From assembly GCF_020329485.1 (NCBI RefSeq), contig NZ_JAGKJI010000007.1, forward strand, positions 186,001 through 250,000: a stretch of 64,000 bases of DNA, in the 5' to 3' direction. The notes below the pieces were generated by a model. It was not told the origin of the DNA and searched no databases. It saw only the letters and a program-made list of their open reading frames with translations. The translations under genes and the position numbers were made by a program. This DNA is from Bradyrhizobium cenepequi (lineage in GTDB: Bacteria; Pseudomonadota; Alphaproteobacteria; Rhizobiales; Xanthobacteraceae). This document shows, one piece after another, positions 1 through 8,882 of the stretch; within the stretch, counting starts at the first letter, position 1; each line of letters opens with the position of its first letter.

Positions 1-1054
1 CGTAATAGGCACAGCCGATCGCGGTGCCGTCGTCGCCCGCCGCGGGCTGGATCCAGACGTTCTCAAAGCCGGCTTCCCGCGCAATCCGTCCGTTGGCCAC
101 GCAATTGAGCGCAACGCCGCCGGCGATGCAAAGGTTCTTCGCGCCCGTGGTCTCACGCAGCCAGCGTGCACGGGCCAGCAGCACGTTCTCGGTGTCGTCC
201 TGCACGCGCCAGGTGATGTCCTCCCAGTGGCGCATTGCCGGATTCTTCTCCCAGCTCCCGCTGTCGAGCAGAAAGGGTTGGTTGAGTTCGCTGGTCCAGG
301 CCGGCACGTGCAGCTCGCCGTCGCTCATTTCGAGGAGATGCTTGACCTGCTCGCGACGGCCGTAGGGCGCAAGGCCCATCAGTTCGCCGCACTTGTTCCA
401 GTCGCCGAACACGTAGGACGAGACGCGGCTATAGAGCGCGCCGAGGCCGGGCATGTTGTAGAATTCGTCGCTGAGCATGCCGCGCGAAGGCTCCATGAAG
501 ACCTTCTTCAGGCATTCCAGTCTCTCGCCCTCGAAGCGGTAGTAGCTTTCGGATTCGCGCGCCAGCGGTGAGACCGCATCGGCATTCGGATATTTCTCCA
601 TGACGTCGGACCGATAGTTGCCGACGCCATCGACCACCATCACGACGCCCTCATCGAACGGCGAGACCGCGAATGCGCTGTAGGCATGCGCCAGATGGTG
701 GGAGAGCGATGCCACCTTGCCCGAGGTCGAGCGAAACAGCGGATATTTCGATGCTTCCTGTCGCTCGGGATACGGAAGAAAGCCGGCCATGTCTTGATAG
801 ATCAGACGCTCTTCCAATTCCGGCACCGGCAGGATGTAGCAATTGCTGACGACCAGATCGACGTCATCGAGCGTGATGCCTTCGGCCTTGAGGCAATAGT
901 CGATCGCCTCCTTGTGGAAGCCGGATGCGTGCTTCTCGCGTGTGATCCGCTCCTTGGCGATCGCAAAGGCGATGGCGCCGTCGCGCAACAGGCAGGCGCT
1001 GACGTCATGGTCGTAGGTGTTGAGGCCGAGGACGTAGGTGTGCTGCTTGGGCAT
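1..1054 (-). CDS. Carbamoyltransferase, NodU/CmcH family (C-terminal part lies outside the window)
   Basis: This gene runs off the left edge: it begins with ATG at 1054 (MPKQHTYVLGLNTYDHDVSA) and about 351 codons are present. The N-terminal sugar-kinase-like fold is recognisable from the early GLN-YDHDVSACLL segment, from HHLAHAYSAF near residue 112, and from the carbamoyltransferase block GGVALNCVANG followed by QPAAGDDGTAIG near the edge. Such enzymes transfer a carbamoyl group from carbamoyl phosphate to a hydroxyl on a small molecule such as a Nod factor, antibiotic or sugar. The missing part should hold the rest of the catalytic YrdC-like region. The substrate cannot be told from this sequence. 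No nod gene is visible next to it, so a nodulation role is not implied. Confidence 0.88.
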   Translation of the reverse strand, partial: MPKQHTYVLGLNTYDHDVSACLLRDGAIAFAIAKERITREKHASGFHKEAIDYCLKAEGITLDDVDLVVSNCYILPVPELEERLIYQDMAGFLPYPERQEASKYPLFRSTSGKVASLSHHLAHAYSAFAVSPFDEGVVMVVDGVGNYRSDVMEKYPNADAVSPLARESESYYRFEGERLECLKKVFMEPSRGMLSDEFYNMPGLGALYSRVSSYVFGDWNKCGELMGLAPYGRREQVKHLLEMSDGELHVPAWTSELNQPFLLDSGSWEKNPAMRHWEDITWRVQDDTENVLLARARWLRETTGAKNLCIAGGVALNCVANGRIAREAGFENVWIQPAAGDDGTAIGCAYY

Positions 1055-1408
1055 GGCGACTCGTCAAGCGGGAATCATCGCGTGGCTTAGGAGTGCGATC
1101 GTGTCGACATCAAGTTCTCTGCGGAATTTTGTCGAAATCTTTTTCGCCCCGGTTCTGCAACGCACAAATCATCGGATGCGACGAATATGAACAAGATGAA
1201 CGACGGATGAACAGCAAGATAAACAGCGCATCTTCGCAAGCCGGAGTGTAACTTGACCTTACCCCACCTGCCCAATAGAGTTTTTGCGAAGCGCAAGGAC
1301 ATTCGACAAAATTTTGTCTTAGTGCATCTGAACTAGTGGCTGTCTCAAACGTCTAAGCAAGACAGCTCGGATTGTTTGGATGTCTGGAAGTGACCGGGAG
1401 ATTCCTGA
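1055..1408. other. Intergenic region between divergent genes
   Basis: This 354-base spacer is less GC-rich than its surroundings. It must hold promoters for the leftward carbamoyltransferase and the rightward small exported protein. I see no open reading frame worth calling. It contains a perfect 14-base palindrome and an inverted copy of its half-site, described separately. Confidence 0.6.
1305..1318. promoter_or_regulatory. Perfect palindrome GACAAAATTTTGTC, possible operator
   Basis: The 14-base sequence is its own reverse complement. The flanking half-site ATTCGACAAAATT occurs again in inverted orientation around 1126-1138 (AATTTTGTCGAAAT), nearer the carbamoyltransferase start. Two related sites about 180 bases apart in a divergent promoter region suggest a regulator-binding pair, but no regulator is identified. 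Confidence 0.35.
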
Positions 1409-1699
1409 ATGGCTAAACGCTACAATTTCCTGACGCGCTGCCTTGCCGCGGTAGCCCTGCTGTTCGTCTACGTTGCCAGCACCTCCGCGGTACTGGTCGG
1501 CGCGACGACCACATCGGCGGAGGCACAGTGGGGACGCGGGCGCGGTGGGGGTGGACGCGGTTGGGGCCGCGGCGGATGGGGTTTTCGTGGCGGCGGGTAT
1601 CGCCGCGGCTGGCGCCCGCGCGGCTACGGCTACTACGGCTATGGTGGTGGCCGGCGCTGCTGGTGGACCCCGCGCGGCGTTCGCGTCTGCAGGTGGTAA
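1409..1699 (+). CDS. Small exported Gly/Arg/Trp-rich protein
   Basis: This 96-residue protein has a typical signal peptide with a hydrophobic core around residues 12-30 and a likely cleavage after SAEA (residue 39 or so). The mature part is low complexity: runs of GRGGGGRGWGRG and GYGYYGYGGGRR, ending with CWW...VCRW, so two cysteines lie near the C terminus. The ATG follows a GGGAG ribosome site about 8 bases upstream. Proteins of this kind are frequent in Bradyrhizobium, usually without known function. A strong bidirectional terminator follows. The composition fits a basic periplasmic or surface protein, which is inference only. Confidence 0.72.
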   Translation: MAKRYNFLTRCLAAVALLFVYVASTSAVLVGATTTSAEAQWGRGRGGGGRGWGRGGWGFRGGGYRRGWRPRGYGYYGYGGGRRCWWTPRGVRVCRW

Positions 1700-1738
1700 C
1701 GTCAGCCCGACTGACGTAGCTGCGCGACATCAAAATAA

Positions 1739-1774
1739 AAAATCAGGTGCGTCGGAAACGGCGCACCTGATTTT
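1739..1774. terminator. Bidirectional rho-independent terminator
   Basis: A 13-base-pair stem (1739-1751 with 1762-1774) built around AATCAGGTGCG/CGCACCTGATT is flanked by an A-run on the left and TTTTCTTTT on the right. It can therefore stop transcription from the Gly/Arg-rich gene on one strand and from the cyclase gene on the other. Confidence 0.85.
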
Positions 1775-1809
1775 CTTTTGAAGCGAACATCTTTCCGAGC
1801 CAACGCGGC

Positions 1810-2586
1810 TCAGCTCTCGAGGATTGCGACCGCGCGCGTCCAGCCGGCTGAGGCGCGCTCGATCTTCACCGGGAAGCACGACACCATGAAGCCGGTCGAC
1901 GGCAACAGTTCGAGATTGTGCAGCTTCTCGAGGTGGCAATAGCCGATATGGCGGCCCGCTTTGTGGCCCTCCCAGATCAGACTCGCATCCCTTGTCTCGG
2001 CATATTTCTTCGCGGTGTAGACGAACGGCGCATCCCAGCTCCAGCCGTCGGTGCCGGTCAGCCGCACGCCGCGCTCCAGGAGATACATCGTCGCCTCGTA
2101 ACCCATGCCGCAGCCGGAGACGACGTAGTCCTGCCGGCCGAATTTGGCGCCCGCGCTGGTGTTGACCACGACGATCTCGAGCGGCTTCAGCGTATGGCCG
2201 ATGCGCTTGAGCTCCTCCTCGACATCCCCAGCGGTCGCGACATAGCCGTCCGGCAGATGCCGGAAGTCGAGCTTGACGGCGGGCTGGAAGCACCATTCCA
2301 GCGGCACCTCGTCGATGGTCCAAGATCGCTCGCCGCGGTTCATCGTGGGATGGAAATGCCAGGGCGCATCCAGATGCGTGCCGTTGTGGGTGGAAAGGTT
2401 GACCTGCTCGACCGCCCAGCCCTGCCCGTCCGGCAACTCTTCCGCCCTCAGCCCTTGGAAGAATTCCAGCATGCGCGGCAGGCTTTGCTGATGATCGATA
2501 TACTGGATGGTCGGATGGTTGCCGGGCGGATCGGCCGGCACGTCGTTCTGCAGGGGAACGGAGATGTCGATCAGTTTGCGCGCCAT
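1810..2586 (-). CDS. Cyclase/kynurenine formamidase-like metal hydrolase
   Basis: The 258-residue product carries the cyclase-family (PF04199) metal site HNGTHLDAPWHFH near residues 67-79, and a later His/Glu pair in IWEGHKAGRHIGY. The family includes kynurenine formamidase, isatin hydrolase and polyketide-type cyclases, all hydrolysing or forming an amide or ester with a divalent metal. No kyn or tryptophan-degradation gene adjoins it, so the substrate is open. The ATG has a GGAG site just upstream (on the + strand, 'gggagctcctc' at 2587). It ends on the shared terminator at 1739-1774. Confidence 0.85.
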   Translation of the reverse strand: MARKLIDISVPLQNDVPADPPGNHPTIQYIDHQQSLPRMLEFFQGLRAEELPDGQGWAVEQVNLSTHNGTHLDAPWHFHPTMNRGERSWTIDEVPLEWCFQPAVKLDFRHLPDGYVATAGDVEEELKRIGHTLKPLEIVVVNTSAGAKFGRQDYVVSGCGMGYEATMYLLERGVRLTGTDGWSWDAPFVYTAKKYAETRDASLIWEGHKAGRHIGYCHLEKLHNLELLPSTGFMVSCFPVKIERASAGWTRAVAILES

Positions 2587-2615
2587 GGGAGCTCCTCAGT
2601 TTCTAGTGAGCAGTG

Positions 2616-2764
2616 AGTAGGGTAGGCAAAGCGATGTCTTGCACCGTCATTTAATCAAACACCGGCGGAAGCGTGCCCACCATCAGCACTCCGCTCGTGA
2701 TGGTGGGCACGCTTCCGCCTTCGCTCGTTGAGCTACGGCGGACAAGTCGCTTTGCTCACCCTAC
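2616..2764. repeat. Nested palindromic intergenic repeat
   Basis: The core is a perfect 22-base inverted repeat (2664-2685 with 2698-2719, 12-base loop). An outer pair, GTAGGGTAGGCAAAGCGA near 2618 against TCGCTTTGCTCACCCTAC near 2747, brackets it. This has the form of the REP-like elements dispersed through Bradyrhizobium genomes. It resembles the element at 23887-23972 in its outer arms. Confidence 0.75.
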
Positions 2765-2846
2765 GGCATTTACCAATAGTTAGCTTTACCGATGTTGCCA
2801 CAGGAACGTCATTCACCAGCCTTCATTGACGTGCACAGGAGTGCGG

Positions 2847-3086
2847 ATGAAGAACGAGCTCGACAAGATCGACCGGACGCTTGACGAGATGCTGGTGAAC
2901 CTGGGCGCCATCGTGCTCAAGCTTGCGGCGGTCTCGAAGACCGCGGCGGAGCGGCGCGCTCTGGCCCAGTCCGTCCATCAATACAGCGTCTGCGCCGGGC
3001 GCTCGAGCGATCCGCGTGTCCAGCGCCTGCGTGCGGAACTCGAAGCGACTCTCCAGCCTCAGTTGAAACTGGTCTCCAGCCGATAG
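2847..3086 (+). CDS. Small conserved-looking hypothetical protein
   Basis: I chose the ATG at 2847 because AGGAG lies five bases upstream (2838-2842); an in-frame TTG at 2826 is less likely. The 79-residue product (MKNELDKIDRTLDEMLVNLG...) is charged and predicted helical, possibly coiled-coil over residues 1-40. It has no signal peptide or membrane segment. I do not recognise the family. It lies alone between a repeat and the phosphoketolase promoter region. Confidence 0.55.
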   Translation: MKNELDKIDRTLDEMLVNLGAIVLKLAAVSKTAAERRALAQSVHQYSVCAGRSSDPRVQRLRAELEATLQPQLKLVSSR

Positions 3087-3341
3087 CGGCAGCCGTGCCA
3101 TCCGGCGTTTGGCCGCACGCCCTTCATCAAAAGCGCGGCATCGCAGTCTCGTCAAACGTCACCGCTATAGACTAGTATTTCCTGCGCCGGAACGGCGCTG
3201 ATCCGCGCTCGTTGTCATCGGACAGGCGCGGCGGGATCCGGTTGATTTGGCTCAACACCCGCACCGCTCAGGCATGGACAGTGCCGCGTCCGGCAAAGCC
3301 GTCACGATTGGCAACGTCGCCAGGAAACAACGAGGCGCTCA

Positions 3342-5750
3342 ATGCAAGATGCAAGCAGCACGTCCGCCGTTCTCGATAGCGCCGAGCTCGATCTGCTTGA
3401 TCGGTACTGGCGCGCCGCCAACTACCTCTCGGTCGGCCAAATCTACCTGCTCGACAATCCCCTGCTCCGCGAGCCGCTTCGCAAGGAACACATCAAGCCA
3501 CGCCTGCTCGGCCATTGGGGCACGACGCCCGGCTTGAATTTCGTCTATGCCCATCTCAATCGCCTGATCAAACACCGCGATCTCAACGCGATATACATTT
3601 GCGGCCCCGGCCACGGCGGGCCCGGCATGGTCGCCAATACCTATCTCGAAGGTACCTACACCGAGATCTATCCAGATATCACGCGCGACGTCGACGGCTT
3701 GCGCAAGTTGTTTCGGCAGTTCTCCTTTCCCGGGGGCATCCCGAGCCATGCCGCGCCGGAAACGCCGGGCTCGATCCATGAAGGTGGCGAACTCGGCTAT
3801 GCGCTCGCCCACGCCTATGGGGCGGCGTTCGACAATCCCGATCTCCTGGTTGCCTGCGTCATCGGCGACGGCGAAGCGGAGACTGGCCCGCTCGCCGCTT
3901 CCTGGCATTCGAACAAGTTTCTCAACCCCGCGCGCGACGGGGCGGTGCTCCCGATCCTGCATCTCAACGGCTACAAGATTGCCAACCCGACCGTGCTCGG
4001 CCGGATGAGCGACGAGGAAATCCGCCATCTGTTCCTGGGCTTTGGCCATGAGCCGATGTTCGTCGAGGGCGACGATCCCAGGACGATGCACCGGCAGATG
4101 GCAGCCACGCTGGATGCGGCAACCGATCGTATTCGCGCAATCCAACAGGCATCGCGCGGTGCGTCGCCATCGGGCGAGCGGCCGCGATGGCCGATGATCG
4201 TGCTGCGCAGCCCCAAGGGCTGGACCGGGCCGAAGGAAGTCGACGGCCTCAAGGTGGAAGGATTCTGGCGTGCGCACCAGGTGCCGATTGCCGAGGTCCG
4301 CAGCGATCCAAGCCACCTCGCCATATTGGAGCAGTGGATGCGCGGCTATCGGCCGGAAACGCTGTTCGACGAACAAGGCAGGCTCGTTCCAGAGCTGCAG
4401 GAACTGGCGCCGAAGGAGGCGCGCCGGATGGGCGCCAATCCGCACGCCAATGGCGGGACACTGAAGCGCGAATTGGAATTGCCCGACTATCGCAGCTTCG
4501 CGATCGAAGTCCCGAAACCCGGTGGCGTGATCGACGAAGCGACGCGAACGATGGGCAAGTTCCTGCGCGACGTCATGAAGCGCAACGAGGGCACCCGCAA
4601 CTTCCGCATCATGGGTCCGGACGAGACCGCCTCCAACCGGCTCGACGCCGTGTTCGAAGCAACCGATCGCGTCTGGATGGAGGAGATCGAGCCCTACGAC
4701 GTCCACTTGTCCCGTGACGGCCGGGTGATGGAGGTCCTGAGCGAGCATCTCTGCCAGGGATGGCTCGAGGGCTATCTGCTCACCGGGCGACATGGATTGT
4801 TCTCCTGCTATGAGGCGTTCATCCACATCGTGGATTCCATGTTCAACCAGCACGCCAAATGGCTGAAAGTCTCGCGCGAGCTGCCATGGCGGCGCCCGAT
4901 CGCGTCGCTGAACTACCTGCTCACCTCGCACGTCTGGCGGCAGGATCACAACGGCTTCAGCCACCAGGATCCCGGCTTCGTCGATCTCGTCGCCAACAAG
5001 AAGGCGGACATCGTCCGCGTCTATTTCCCGCCGGACAGCAACTCGCTGTTGTGGATCACAGACCACTGCCTGCGCACCTACGACCGGATCAACGTCATCG
5101 TGGCCGGCAAGCAGCCCGCGCCGCAATGGCTGACGATCAAGGAAGCCGCGGTCCATTGCGCGGCCGGGATCGGCGCGTGGTCGTGGGCCGGAACCGAGAC
5201 ACGCGATAGCGATGTCGACGTGGTGATGGCCTGCGCCGGCGATGTGCCCACGCTTGAGACTCTGGCCGCCGTCGACATTCTCCGCAAGCAGATCCCGGGC
5301 CTCAAGATCAGGGTCGTCAACGTCGTCGACCTCATGGCGCTGCAGCCGCGCGAACAGCATCCGCACGGGCTCACCGACCGCGAATTCGATACCTTGTTCA
5401 CGCGCGACAAGCCTGTGATCTTCGCCTATCACGGCTATCCCTATCTGATCCACCGCCTCACCTATGCACGCACCAACCACTCCGGCATCCATGTGCGCGG
5501 CTTCAAGGAAGAGGGAACGACGACGACGCCGTTCGACATGGTCGTGCTCAACGAGCTCGACCGCTTCCATCTGGCGATCGAGGCGATCAACCGCGTGCCG
5601 GGACTTGCGGCGTCCGCAGCCACCGTCAAGCAGCATTGCCTCGACCGCCTGATCGAGCATGGCAAATATGTCCGAGAGCACGGCGAGGACATGCCTGATA
5701 TTCGCGAGTGGTCCTGGCCGTATGGAACGGCCGCGAACGCCGGCGATTGA
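3342..5750 (+). CDS. xfp: Phosphoketolase (xylulose-5-phosphate/fructose-6-phosphate)
   Basis: The 802-residue product is of standard family length. It is a thiamine-diphosphate enzyme cleaving xylulose 5-phosphate or fructose 6-phosphate with inorganic phosphate to acetyl phosphate plus glyceraldehyde 3-phosphate or erythrose 4-phosphate. Signatures seen are GHGGPGM at residues 90-96, EGGELGY at 147-153 and the cofactor motif GDGEAETGP at 175-183. A GAGG ribosome site precedes the ATG by about seven bases. Acetate kinase follows 29 bases downstream, so acetyl phosphate can be used at once for ATP. Long open frames on the opposite strand are codon-bias shadows. Cytoplasmic. Confidence 0.97.
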   Translation: MQDASSTSAVLDSAELDLLDRYWRAANYLSVGQIYLLDNPLLREPLRKEHIKPRLLGHWGTTPGLNFVYAHLNRLIKHRDLNAIYICGPGHGGPGMVANTYLEGTYTEIYPDITRDVDGLRKLFRQFSFPGGIPSHAAPETPGSIHEGGELGYALAHAYGAAFDNPDLLVACVIGDGEAETGPLAASWHSNKFLNPARDGAVLPILHLNGYKIANPTVLGRMSDEEIRHLFLGFGHEPMFVEGDDPRTMHRQMAATLDAATDRIRAIQQASRGASPSGERPRWPMIVLRSPKGWTGPKEVDGLKVEGFWRAHQVPIAEVRSDPSHLAILEQWMRGYRPETLFDEQGRLVPELQELAPKEARRMGANPHANGGTLKRELELPDYRSFAIEVPKPGGVIDEATRTMGKFLRDVMKRNEGTRNFRIMGPDETASNRLDAVFEATDRVWMEEIEPYDVHLSRDGRVMEVLSEHLCQGWLEGYLLTGRHGLFSCYEAFIHIVDSMFNQHAKWLKVSRELPWRRPIASLNYLLTSHVWRQDHNGFSHQDPGFVDLVANKKADIVRVYFPPDSNSLLWITDHCLRTYDRINVIVAGKQPAPQWLTIKEAAVHCAAGIGAWSWAGTETRDSDVDVVMACAGDVPTLETLAAVDILRKQIPGLKIRVVNVVDLMALQPREQHPHGLTDREFDTLFTRDKPVIFAYHGYPYLIHRLTYARTNHSGIHVRGFKEEGTTTTPFDMVVLNELDRFHLAIEAINRVPGLAASAATVKQHCLDRLIEHGKYVREHGEDMPDIREWSWPYGTAANAGD

Positions 5751-5779
5751 CGGCTGATCGCAAGCGTCGGGTTCACCAG

Positions 5780-6964
5780 ATGCCGAACGCCCTCCTTGTC
5801 ATCAACGCGGGATCGTCTTCGATCAAGCTGGCGCTGTTCGAGAGCGGCGGCTCGGGCGCCCCCGCGCTGCTGCTTTGCAAGGGCATGCTGGACCATCATC
5901 AGCAACAGCCACAGATGATCGTGAAGGACCTGCACGGCAACGTGCTGTTCGAACGCCACGCCGCGGCAGAAGCGGACGATGAAAGCTTCTTCGCCGATCT
6001 GCTGCGCTGGATCGACGAATTCCTCACCGGTGGAACTCTCCTCGCGGTCGGCCACCGCGTCGTCCATGGCGGACTGAAATTCTCTGAACCGGTAAAGGTG
6101 ACACCGGCCATCCTGCAGGCGCTGCGCGAGCTGACGCCGCTCGCGCCATTGCACCAGCCGGTCTGTCTCGCGCCGATCGAGGCGATGCAAAAGCTGCGGC
6201 CGGACCTGCCGCAGGTTGCCTGCTTCGACACCGCCTTTCACCACAGCGTCGCGCCGCCCATGAGCCGCTTTGCGCTGCCGCGGTATTTCGAACAGGAAGG
6301 CGTGCGCCGCTACGGCTTTCACGGGCTCTCTTATGAGTTCTTCGCCCGCCATTTGCGCGAGATCGCACCGGATCTGGCGATGGCGCGGGTGGTGATCGCC
6401 CATCTCGGCAGCGGCGCCAGCCTGTGCGCGATGCGCAACGGGCGCAGCGTCGACACGACGATGAGCTTCACGACGCTGGACGGGCTGATGATGGGCACAC
6501 GCTGCGGCGCGATCGATCCCGGACTTCCCCTCTACCTGCAGCAACAACGCGGGCTTTCGGCCGACGAGATCGAGCACGTGCTCTATTACGAATCCGGACT
6601 GCTTGGCGTCTCCGGGATCAGCGCTGATGTGCGCGTGCTCACCAACAGTGACGATCCCCGCGCCGCCGAGGCGCTCGAACTGTTCGCGTTCCGCGCGGGT
6701 GCGGCGATCGCCGCGATGGTCCACAGCCTGGGTGGTCTCGACGCGATCGTCTTCACCGCCGGCATTGGCGAGAACAGCCCCGAGGTGAGGAAGCAGATCT
6801 GCGCCGGTCTTGGCTGGCTTGGCGTGGAACTCGATGATGCCGCCAACGGCGCCAATGAGCTCAGGATCGGCGCAAAGACTGCGCGTGTCGCAACCCTCGT
6901 AGTCCCCACCGATGAGGAAGCGGCCATCGCCGCCCACAGCCAGGCCTTGATTACAAATCGTTGA
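5780..6964 (+). CDS. ackA: Acetate kinase
   Basis: The enzyme interconverts acetyl phosphate plus ADP with acetate plus ATP. The N-terminal NAGSSSIK (residues 9-16) is the family signature, and AHLGSGAS and FTTLDGLMMGTRCGAIDP follow in order. The frame is open back to 5708, inside xfp, but the family begins with M-x-x-x-L-V-I-N-A-G-S-S, so the ATG at 5780 is the start; it gives 394 residues, normal for the family. The 29-base gap to xfp indicates one transcript. The pair forms the energy-yielding end of a phosphoketolase shunt. Confidence 0.96.
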   Translation: MPNALLVINAGSSSIKLALFESGGSGAPALLLCKGMLDHHQQQPQMIVKDLHGNVLFERHAAAEADDESFFADLLRWIDEFLTGGTLLAVGHRVVHGGLKFSEPVKVTPAILQALRELTPLAPLHQPVCLAPIEAMQKLRPDLPQVACFDTAFHHSVAPPMSRFALPRYFEQEGVRRYGFHGLSYEFFARHLREIAPDLAMARVVIAHLGSGASLCAMRNGRSVDTTMSFTTLDGLMMGTRCGAIDPGLPLYLQQQRGLSADEIEHVLYYESGLLGVSGISADVRVLTNSDDPRAAEALELFAFRAGAAIAAMVHSLGGLDAIVFTAGIGENSPEVRKQICAGLGWLGVELDDAANGANELRIGAKTARVATLVVPTDEEAAIAAHSQALITNR

Positions 6965-7139
6965 GAATGATGAACGACATCGCCGTAGTTCTCGCGGCTG
7001 CGATCCGACAGGAAGCTTCGCGCCAGAGGATTTGATGGCTGGGAGCGCATTGCGCGGGACCGCAATACTTACATCCTATTTGTGCTGGTGCCGGCCGAAT
7101 GGACCGGCCCGGCCGTTTCGCGAAGACAGGAGTCTCGCC

Positions 7140-7490
7140 ATGAAGAAACTGTCCCTTCTATGCGTCGCCCTCGCCGTCGGCCTCTCGACCACCACAGCAT
7201 TCGCGCGCGGCGGCGGAGCCGGCATGGGGCACGGTATGGGAGCCATGGGGATGCACGGAGGCATGCCCACGAACAGCGGCCTACCCACGAGCGGTGGTCT
7301 GCCGGTGACCGGCGGCGCTTTTGGAACCAACCCCGCCACGCCCGGCACCAACTCGCTCGGAACCGCGCTTTCCTCGTCGGGCATTGCCAATGGTCCCCAG
7401 AAAGGTCCGCTGCTTGGCACCGATCCCTCGATCGATCGCGAAGAGGCGAAGGTCGAGAAGATGCTCGGATCGATCTGCCGCGGCTGCTAA
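7140..7490 (+). CDS. Small exported protein with C-terminal SICRGC tail
   Basis: The ATG at 7140 has AGGAG eight bases upstream. The 116-residue product starts with a clear signal peptide (MKKLSLLCVALAVGLSTTTAFA), then a Gly/Met/His-rich stretch (GAGMGHGMGAMGMHGGM, possibly metal-binding), then repeated Gly-Leu-Pro segments (NSGLPTSGGLPVTGG). It ends in EEAKVEKMLGSICRGC. The last six residues and the spacing of lysines before them recur in the otherwise different exported protein at 27274-27525. Periplasmic location is inferred from the signal peptide. I do not recognise a named family. Confidence 0.75.
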   Translation: MKKLSLLCVALAVGLSTTTAFARGGGAGMGHGMGAMGMHGGMPTNSGLPTSGGLPVTGGAFGTNPATPGTNSLGTALSSSGIANGPQKGPLLGTDPSIDREEAKVEKMLGSICRGC

Positions 7491-7793
7491 AGCGGCCGCA
7501 GGACACCGTCCGCAACGTCGGCCGTTCGCAACGTCGGCCGTTCGCAAAACCGGCGGCCCTTCTCTGATCGGTCGGCCCGTGTTTGGCTGCCGAATGGATC
7601 GCTGCCGCGATGCCGCAACGCCGCGTGGTGCCGCCGCACCGACGTTAAGGTTGATCAGTTAGGTTAAGATCAGGATCGTCTTGAGCATGGTGGCCGCGAT
7701 GGTAAAGCGAATTCGCTGTGCCATATCTCCGGCTATGACCCAATCGGGCTGAATCGAGCTTTGTTTCCAAAAGCCAGGATTGCAGGTGACATC
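7491..7793. other. Non-coding spacer with a 16-base tandem repeat
   Basis: The unit CGCAACGTCGGCCGTT occurs twice in direct tandem at 7511-7542 and is followed by a partial third copy (CGCAA). The rest shows no convincing gene. Sequence around 7650-7700 holds two GTTAAG-type motifs but no promoter I can defend. Confidence 0.5.
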
Positions 7794-7952
7794 ATGTGGA
7801 ACGGCCGCAAGAACGCAGTCATCGGGCTCAGCGCGCTGTTCGCATTCGTCCTGCTTGAACTGGGCGCGGCAATTGCGGCGATTGGTGCAGTGCTCGAGCT
7901 GGCCATCGGCATCGACGTGCCGGTTCTGCCGTTCCTTACGTCAAACGACTAA
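7794..7952 (+). CDS. Possible small membrane protein
   Basis: The ATG at 7794 follows AGGTG by six bases and opens a 52-residue frame (MWNGRKNAVIGLSALFAFVLLELG...) with one or two hydrophobic helices spanning residues 8-45 and a short polar tail. The frame is open upstream to a TTG at 7761. The basic N terminus before a long hydrophobic stretch fits an inner-membrane peptide. No family recognised. The call rests on composition and ribosome site only. Confidence 0.4.
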   Translation: MWNGRKNAVIGLSALFAFVLLELGAAIAAIGAVLELAIGIDVPVLPFLTSND

Positions 7953-8170
7953 GGCGCTGCGCGCTCACTTGAAGCGCATGCGCGGCACGCTCGAATCTTC
8001 GCTGCCAGCCGCATTTGCGCGCAAGCGCATGTCCGAAAATTCATCGGCGCCGATGATCTGACGTGCAATTTGTCAATTGCAACCGTTGCTGGCGAAGCTG
8101 GACGCCACCTACTATGCTCCAATTCGGCAAGCCACGCCGCGTTTCTTGCATTCTTTTCCTGGAGCCATGA

Positions 8171-8500
8171 ATGTTCAGAACTTCGTTGATCATTTTGTCG
8201 GGCCTCGCCTCGATGTTTGTTTCAGCCGCCGCCGCCCAGCCTGCCCCACTCACCTGCAGCGGCTCCCTGCTCGACCCATCCGGATCCACGCCCTCGCCAA
8301 CTACCGCGACGCTTGCCCTCGGTCCGCCAGTTTCGATCGATACCGCCAATGGCCCGCGGCGCGCGTCGATCGTCAGCAACAACAAGCTTCAACTCAAATT
8401 CAGAACCAAGGACTTCACGGGCGAGTATTTCCACTACACCGGTGATCTTTTCCTGATCTATCGATCAGGACATCTTGCTCGGTTGATGTGTTCGCGTTGA
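8171..8500 (+). CDS. Small exported hypothetical protein
   Basis: This 109-residue protein has a signal peptide (MFRTSLIILSGLASMFVSAAAA, cleavage likely before QPAPLTC). The mature part has one Cys near each end (LTCSG and LMCSR), which could form a disulfide in the periplasm. The middle alternates polar and hydrophobic residues (KLQLKFRTKDFTGEYFHYTGDLFLIYRSGHL), suggesting a small beta fold. GGAG lies about eight bases before the ATG. No family name can be given. Confidence 0.65.
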   Translation: MFRTSLIILSGLASMFVSAAAAQPAPLTCSGSLLDPSGSTPSPTTATLALGPPVSIDTANGPRRASIVSNNKLQLKFRTKDFTGEYFHYTGDLFLIYRSGHLARLMCSR

Positions 8501-8532
8501 GCAAAGAGCACGGCCGCTCTTTGCCCCCGCCG

Positions 8533-8799
8533 CTATTTTTGGTCTGGCTGACTCGAGCCCGTGATCTGAGCGCGGTGGTGCTTCCACATGCCGTAAGGCG
8601 CGAAAACATAACCCAGCAGCGCCCAGCAAATCATCCACGTTATCGCCAGCCACTCCGGCAACTGCACGAACCCCTTTGCGAAGAGCGGGACGAACATTCC
8701 AGCAAGCCACAGAAGTGCAAACCTCAGCGCTTTGCCCCAACCGAGGTTGTTCGAGACATAAGCCCAATAAGCTCGCAGATACTCGCCAAAATCCCGCAT
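8533..8799 (-). CDS. Small two-helix membrane protein
   Basis: From the ATG at 8799 the product has 88 residues (MRDFGEYLRAYWAYVSNNLG...) with two hydrophobic helices, about residues 28-42 and 48-66, and a charged tail ending in SSQPDQK. The frame stays open upstream to 8943 but that part looks unlike protein. GAGGA sits only a few bases before this ATG, which is tight spacing, so a slightly earlier GTG start is possible. Function unknown. Confidence 0.55.
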   Translation of the reverse strand: MRDFGEYLRAYWAYVSNNLGWGKALRFALLWLAGMFVPLFAKGFVQLPEWLAITWMICWALLGYVFAPYGMWKHHRAQITGSSQPDQK

Positions 8800-8882
8800 T
8801 TCCTCAACCTGCCACACAATCGGCGCCGCAACGGAGATGCTGGCGCGCACGAGCCCGGTCGCTAACCGCTGGAAAGACCCCC

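Noticed and set aside
3339..5681. 780-codon open frame on the minus strand opposite phosphoketolase
   Set aside because: It is a codon-bias shadow of a certain gene in high-GC DNA: no ribosome site, Ala/Arg/Asp-heavy composition and no recognisable domain.
5462..6937. 491-codon minus-strand frame opposite acetate kinase
   Set aside because: Shadow of ackA and the end of xfp, with no protein-like motifs.
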